Part shown: positions 36,701 through 43,700 of the stretch, piece by piece | Layout: the number at the start of each line of letters is the position of its first letter | How positions within the stretch are numbered: position 1 is the stretch's first letter | Origin: Kuschelorhynchus macadamiae | Taxonomy: Eukaryota > Arthropoda > Insecta > Coleoptera > Curculionidae | Reading direction: 5' to 3' | DNA length: 64,000 bases | Assembly (NCBI GenBank): GCA_030620095.1 | Contig: JAUTXW010000551.1 | Coordinates: 157,803 to 221,802 of the forward strand | The notes under the pieces: generated by a model | Database searches by the model: none | What the model was told of the DNA's origin: nothing | What the model saw: the letters and a program-made list of their open reading frames with translations, nothing else | Program-made: the position numbers and the translations under genes

Positions 36701-39700
36701 TGTATTTTTCCTGTAAAATTATTAAGAATATTTGAAAGATATTTACCAGTTTTGTAAGTAGGAGATCCTATTGCACTGACGATAGGTCGAAGTGGTACAT
36801 TAATCTTGTGTATTTTAGGTAGTCCGTAGAACCGCGGGATCCTGAAGCTGCTTGGCCTTAACATCTTCTTCTCCTCTGCTGGTAGGTTGGATGCGTTTAT
36901 AAGGTTGGTTATCCGTCTCTCAATGTTGTTGGTCGGGTCTGCTTGAATTACTCTGTAGATGTTGTCGTCCAAAAGTAGTTTTATTTTCTTTACGTAATCT
37001 ATCTTGTCCATTACGACAGTGGCATTTCCCCTTGTCCGCTGGAAAAACCAAAACATCTGTATCGTTGTTTAATGTTTTTATCGCCGTTCTTTCGCACCTG
37101 ATAGATTCGACTTCCGCAGGTTAGAATTTCTGATGATCTGATCGCTGTTTCATACCTTTCTGCGTCAGCTTCTTCTGCTGGAAATCTTGTAATTGTCTCT
37201 TCAACAGATGATACTATGTCTTTTACGGGTATATTCTTTGGTGTAATAGCGAAGTTTTGACCTTTAGAGAGGACGGATTGTTCTGTTTCAGTAAGGATTT
37301 TTAAAGATAAATTTATAACTGTGTCCTGTGGAGGTCTAATAGTGACATATACTGACACTTTAAACCTTATAATTAACTGAAAAGGTATCACCCTAAACCA
37401 AAACTGCTGAGGGTGCATAGCCAAAGCATTCTATAACCAGGTATGAAGTAAAAATTGTATTTTAAATTAATGTAATAGCAACAAGAAAGGAACGTTAATA
37501 ATAGCACAATAATTAACGATACTGTCAAGAACTAGAAGCATATATTGCTTCTTTAACCCACGTTTAAGCGAGTCTAATGACAGATTAAATAAATCGCTGT
37601 TGAGTGAGTTTGAACTTCTCATAATACTTGAGATAGGTGCGTTTTGTCATTGGCTTACTCTTTAAAGCCAATGGTTTTGTCCATAGAAGCCTCTGTGATA
37701 TTTATTTTCAAAAGCTTTTACATCTCTCAGATTTCTAGAAGGAACATAAAAGTGTATTTCGGAAAGGAATTCAGAAGAATTAGTATAATTATTTACAATT
37801 TACTAAGTTTAATTTCTTTTCTAGGCTGTAATAATTAATGTTATTTAAGGGTATCTGTTTTTGAAAGGTAATATATCTTAAAAAATTTGTTTTCAACTTG
37901 GATTAGTTTGTTGGCTTGACATAGGTCTAAAAACAGATGAGGTCTTACTAATGAGGTATAAATCAGTTTTACAGCATCTATGCTTTTAAAGTCTTTGATA
38001 TTTCTTTTGACATAACCAGTGCTTTGTTGCAACAGTGTATGATATTTGCGGTAAACATACTAAAGGTGTATTGTTAAATTGATAATAAAAGGTTTGTTGT
38101 GCATTTACTAAATTTAATAAACTTACACTTGCTTATAATGAGAATTATCTCATGTTTGTTATGTTATACCAGTTATAGAATCTATCGAGATCTTGTTGAA
38201 GTTTTTGTGAATAGTTTTGAGTTTTTATATCTTTAAGGATTTTTATATCGTCAGTATGTAAAATAAATCGAGAATATTCAAAACATTTTTCTACATAACT
38301 AATACAAATATTAAATAAAAAGGGTAATAGATGACCTCCTTGGTGTACACCAGAGGTAACATTGATAGGATTCGAGTAATGATAATTAATTTCAACAAAC
38401 TGATGTCTCCCTGTGAAGTAAGACTCTAACCATTTCAGAAGTGTATCTGAAATTCCATAAAAAGATAATTTATTACTTAATAATCGATGATTAATTTTAT
38501 CAAATTGGACTGTAATTTATGAATAATTTATCGAGTTAGCCGTTACTTGATGGAAATTCATTATCACTAGTATAATAAATAAACAAACTATATTTGTTTA
38601 ATAATTTCCACTAATTTGTTTCCGTTTAACAGCTATTTTGACACACTGTGTCTTATTCAAAAACCAACTTAAGACTGATACTAAAATTACATTTTTTAAC
38701 AGTAATAAAAGAGTCTGCCTACCTAACCCTAGCCGATTTTTGTTAAAAAGATTTAACAGTGGGGAACCGTTTAGGTTCATTTGATTGTTCAATAAAATAT
38801 TATGGCTTGTCCTCTTATTAATTTCTAGACTTTTCAAGTAATTTAACTTATAACTTTTATTGGCTGAATGCAACGTTTTAAATTCATTATTAAAATTATA
38901 ATTTGTTTCTAGTAAATTTTTGCATAATTAGAATCAGTTTTTGTTTAATATATGATGTTTTGTGTTTTTTTCTCTCGTTTGACCAATAATGCTAATATCG
39001 AATTTTTCTCTTTTTTAATAAGCTTTTGTAATTTTTCGGAAATTAGGAAATAAACGAAATTGAGTGCTTTTTATATTGTTTTTTATTTACGATTTTGTCT
39101 ATTATGGTTGTGTCATAATCATTATTAACTGCAATCTGTTTTATAATATTAAGTTCCTTGTTAAAATTTTCTGTTGACAGAGGTACATCAATTGAACCAT
39201 GTACAAAACTATGAAAAGCTGCCATCTTATGCGTGAATGAGTGGTTTGATTTATTATGTAATGTTATATCTATATAGGATGGTTTATGATAAATTTTAAA
39301 ATCCTGTTTATTATTAATGTTCCTGATTTTTAAATCTGAAAAGTTTATGGACTTGTTTTGTTCTAATTCTAAAGTAAATCTAAAATTTTTGTATGTAATT
39401 TATTAATAGAATTTAGAAAGAGGTTAAGTTGTCTCTCTATATCTGTGAAACAAGCCCAAAATATCGTCAACGTATCTGTACCAATAAATAAGCTTGTCTC
39501 GTACAGGATGATTATCTATTATTTGTTCTGAGTTATCAAGAAATATTTGAGCTAAAATAGGACTTAACGGGTTACCATTATTAAACCATCTTTATCTAAA
39601 TAGATCGAGCCATTAAATTCAAAATAATTTTGATCAAGGCACGCTGCCAACAAATCTAATATGTCATTCTTAATAATAGGGTTAACTTTGTCTTTTAACA

Positions 39701-40649
39701 GCAAATTATCCACTAAGTTCATAGTTGCAATAGGGCGATACTGGGAAATAGGTTTTACACATCCAAAGGAATTAAAATAGCGTTATTTGGAATTGCTATA
39801 TCTTTAATATTATTAATTAATTCAATGCTGTTTTTTATACTATATTTTGGCTTAAAGTTACAAAATTTACTAATAATTTCTATTAATTTGTTAGATACCC
39901 GGTATGCTGGAGCTGTTACATACGATACTATTGGCCGAATGCACATATTGTCTCTATGTAACTTAATAAAAGAATATAACTTCGGTGCCTGTGGGTTCAT
40001 TAACGTTAAACTGTATTTTATTTTGTCACTAAATAAATTACTTTCTTTGATTGCATTTTTAATGAATTTTTGAAATATATCTGTCAGATCTTTATCCATT
40101 TTATTAAAATTCTCAGGATTTAGAAACTCTATAGTTTCTATAATGTATAGTCACCAACATTATGAATCAAATCAGAAGAAAACACAGTGAATACCAAAAT
40201 GTTGTGTGATTCTTTTATCGAGCTATTAAATCTCGATGGGCTATTTACAAATATACAGGGAGAAAGAAAATAGTTTTTTTGTTATATTACGCAATATTAT
40301 TAAGATAGCCACTTAATATTATTTTATATATTAAATGCCGAGGGACTAAATAAAAAAATTCGCTAAATATGTGTTTGGTTAAAATTTTTTGGTTGGCAAA
40401 AACAAAAATACACAAAATGGCAAGCGCCTTAATAAAGTCGGAAGGCGAAGTGGAACAATCAGGATAAGTTCTGTTTATACAGCCACTTAATGAGAGTGAG
40501 ATTTTTTGTCAATCACCAAAAATTATGAGCCCCGCTTGGCCTAAAAATCTAACCACTTATACAGTGTCATTTATTTAAATGCGGGCCACCCCTGTGCAAT
40601 GAAAACTTGTTTTTTTTTGTATTGTGATAACAAAAAATTTTTATTTTGC

Positions 40650-40719
<70 letters not shown>

Positions 40720-43700
40720 TTTCGTTAGCCCCGAGTTTCTAGTAAAGCAATTTTACCTATTTTTATATATCAAATTTTGTCTTATAATTAATAAAAAAAT
40801 TTAAACACACTAAAATTGGAACAAGTATTCTAGAATTATTTATTTATTTCCTACAAAATTACAAATGTATTAGAAAAATAAGCAAAAAAATGGTGTCAAA
40901 TCTAATAAAAAAAAATTTTAAATAAAATTCACTGGCTAATATCCAGGAGCCAGTGGCAAAAGCTCTGAGAATCGGTATAAGGAATTTACAGAAACTTGTG
41001 CATGAAAAAAAAACATAATTTGCTTCCAAAGAAGGGCTCAAGTTTCGTTTACCTGAAATTGGTTATAAGGAAAGTATCTAGTTTTACACATTCTAGGAGC
41101 TTTTCTAAATAAAAAAAATTTTGCAAAGGGAAATGCGTCATTTCCGACTGCAAGTTTAGTATACCTGAAATCAGTTACATGAAAACTTTGTATTGCATCT
41201 CATCCCAAACTCTTTCCCAAGCACGAAAATGTTAAAATGTGTCTGCGGAAATTTGTCATTTTCATTTTCTGCGGAAATTTTGTATAGTTTATAATATCTA
41301 AAATCAGTTACACAAAAAAAAAACTTTGATTTACATTCTAAATTCTTCTACATTTTTTAAGTAACGAAAACGAAGGCATGATTGCGGATGGAGGCAAAAT
41401 AATCGATGGCATTATTGCGGAATGCTCGTATATATTTGTTCGATTGCCTGACTCAAGAAAGGATCATCCTTCTTTGTTTATATTCCTTGAAGTTCTCAAA
41501 GATATGCAGACAGATACTTATATGAAACTTCGTGACTCAGACAAATTATTGAGATTATCTAAAAAAAATTTCTGTCACGTATACGGGTATAAAATGTCGC
41601 TGACAATACGATGCGTTCAGCCGTTATTTTTACATTCCGCAATCGTGCCCTCACTTCATTTTGTGAAAAACTGAATACTAATGTTTCGTCCGCAACGTGC
41701 CGCGCCCTGGAAAAGCGCTCAAAATGCTGATCGGAGCCTATTTTTTATATAACTAATTTCAGGTATTCTAAACTATACAAAATTTCCGTGAAAAATGGAA
41801 TTTCCGCAGACACACTTTTTCATTTTTATGTTAAGGAAAAAGTTCAGAATGTAAATACAGCTCTTTTTATGTAACTGATTTCAGGTAATCTAAACTATAC
41901 AAAATTTACGCTGAAAAATGGAAATGACAAATTTCCGTAGACAAATTTTTAAATTTTTATGTTAAGGAAAAAGTTTAGAATGAAAATCAAAGCTTTTTTT
42001 TATGTAACTGATTTCAGGTAATCTAAACTATGCAAAATTTCCGTGAAAAATGTAAATGACAAATTTCCGCAGACGGCTTGAGGAAAAAGTTTAGAATATA
42101 AATCAATGCTTCTTTTTTATGTAACTGATTTCACTAAACTATACAAAATTTTGTCGGAAAATTAAAACGGCAAATTTATATACATTTTATATTTTTGCTT
42201 GGGAAAGCATTTGGGATGAGATGCCAAGCAAAGTTTTTGTAACTAATTTCAGGTATACTAAACTGTGTATGAAAATGAAAATAACGCGTTTCTGCAATAA
42301 ATTTTTTCATTTCCGTTGTTAAGAAACACTTCTAGAAAAGATTTCTTTTCCCTTTAAAGTATTTTTACCCCACCCAGCACCCCTATTCGCTCCAAGATCC
42401 CGCAAGCTTCTAAATTAAAAAAAAAAATTGTACAATGGAAATGACGCATTTCCGCAGGAAAATTTTTCATTTCCGTTGTTAAGAAGGGCATCTTCTAGAA
42501 GGCAATCAAATATTTTTTTTCCAAATAACCCATTTCAGGTAAACAAAACTTGCCCCCAAAGAAGATTAAGTACACGAAAAAAATTCAAAGGCAAAAGACT
42601 TAAGTTACAATGCAAAAATGGATATTCATAATGCAATTTATAATTTATACACGTCAAAGACTAATATAATCCTTCAGAAACTTTTTAATATTATAGACTA
42701 AAAAATATCATCATCACTTAAAAAGTCCTCATCTTCTGAGTCGTCCTCAAATGGCGCAATGATCATTTGTGCTATTTCAACTTCTAGAACTCTTTCTCGA
42801 TTCCACCAATCCCATATTAATTTCTCCGTATGTTCCACAGATTTCTTCCAGTACCCCGGTGTAATATAATTTAATGAATCTTGCCAAACAATTTGCACTT
42901 CATCTGATGTAAGACCATCATTCACGTGTTTTTCGTAATATAATTTTGCCCCAGCCCATATTAATTCTATTGCGTTAAACTGGAAAAGGTATGGCGGCAG
43001 TCGTAAAACCTCATGTCCATTTTCTCATAATATTTCATCTACGGCATATATTCTTGGTTTTTAATTGATTTTGCCATTAAAAGAAGTTTTAGTTGCAGCA
43101 TATTGGGTAAAGGATTTTGTTTTTGTTTTATTAGCCTTTTCTTCCGGGATGAAGTGGGTTGTTTATTTAAGATTCTTGAATGATAAGATGCATTGTCCAG
43201 AGTGATTAAAGAAGGAGCATCTAAATTTGGAATCAGTTGTTCTTCTAACCACTTTTCAAACAGTTCATAGCTCATATTATCATGGTAGTCCGTACTTTTG
43301 TACGTTAAAGAAAATGATGAACTGTTTTCCCGTCCCACATCCCTTTTTTCTATACTACTTTTCTAAATTTTGAATTAACATTTTCCGTGTATTTCTTTAA
43401 AAACTGGATACGCTGACTTGCTATATGTGGCAACTCACATAAAAATTTTCGATTACAGTCTTTTTATATCGAAAAACCAACATTTTTAATAATTTTGACA
43501 ACGACTAGTTAGTCCAATTTCCAATATGCCTCGAATTTTTAAAGCTTCTTAAATTGCATTACGAACATCAATTTTTACATTGTTACTTAAGTCTTCTGTC
43601 TTTGGCTTTTTTCGTATACATTTCTTAATCTTCTTCGGTAGTAAATTATACTTTTTTTGATGCACAATTTTCTGCACAGTCCTTATATCGATTCCCAGAG

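Larger units (their letters stand above)
34750..37430 (-). mobile_element. PLE-D, related to PLE-C, with a jockey-type LINE in place of its core
   Basis: The left end (34750-34880) matches the PLE-C right end, including a reversed GCCGTGAAAGCTT block, a hammerhead motif and the GATGGGGAATGC block. A 3' region with 62-bp repeats follows. The RT N-terminus is at about 36590-37424. The part that should hold the RT palm and endonuclease is replaced by a jockey-like LINE (about 35565-36585). Confidence 0.8.

Noticed and set aside
41050..42560. CRISPR-like array
   Set aside because: Repeats are ~120 bp, diverged, in opposite orientations in two arms and without spacers of uniform length. The genome is eukaryotic.
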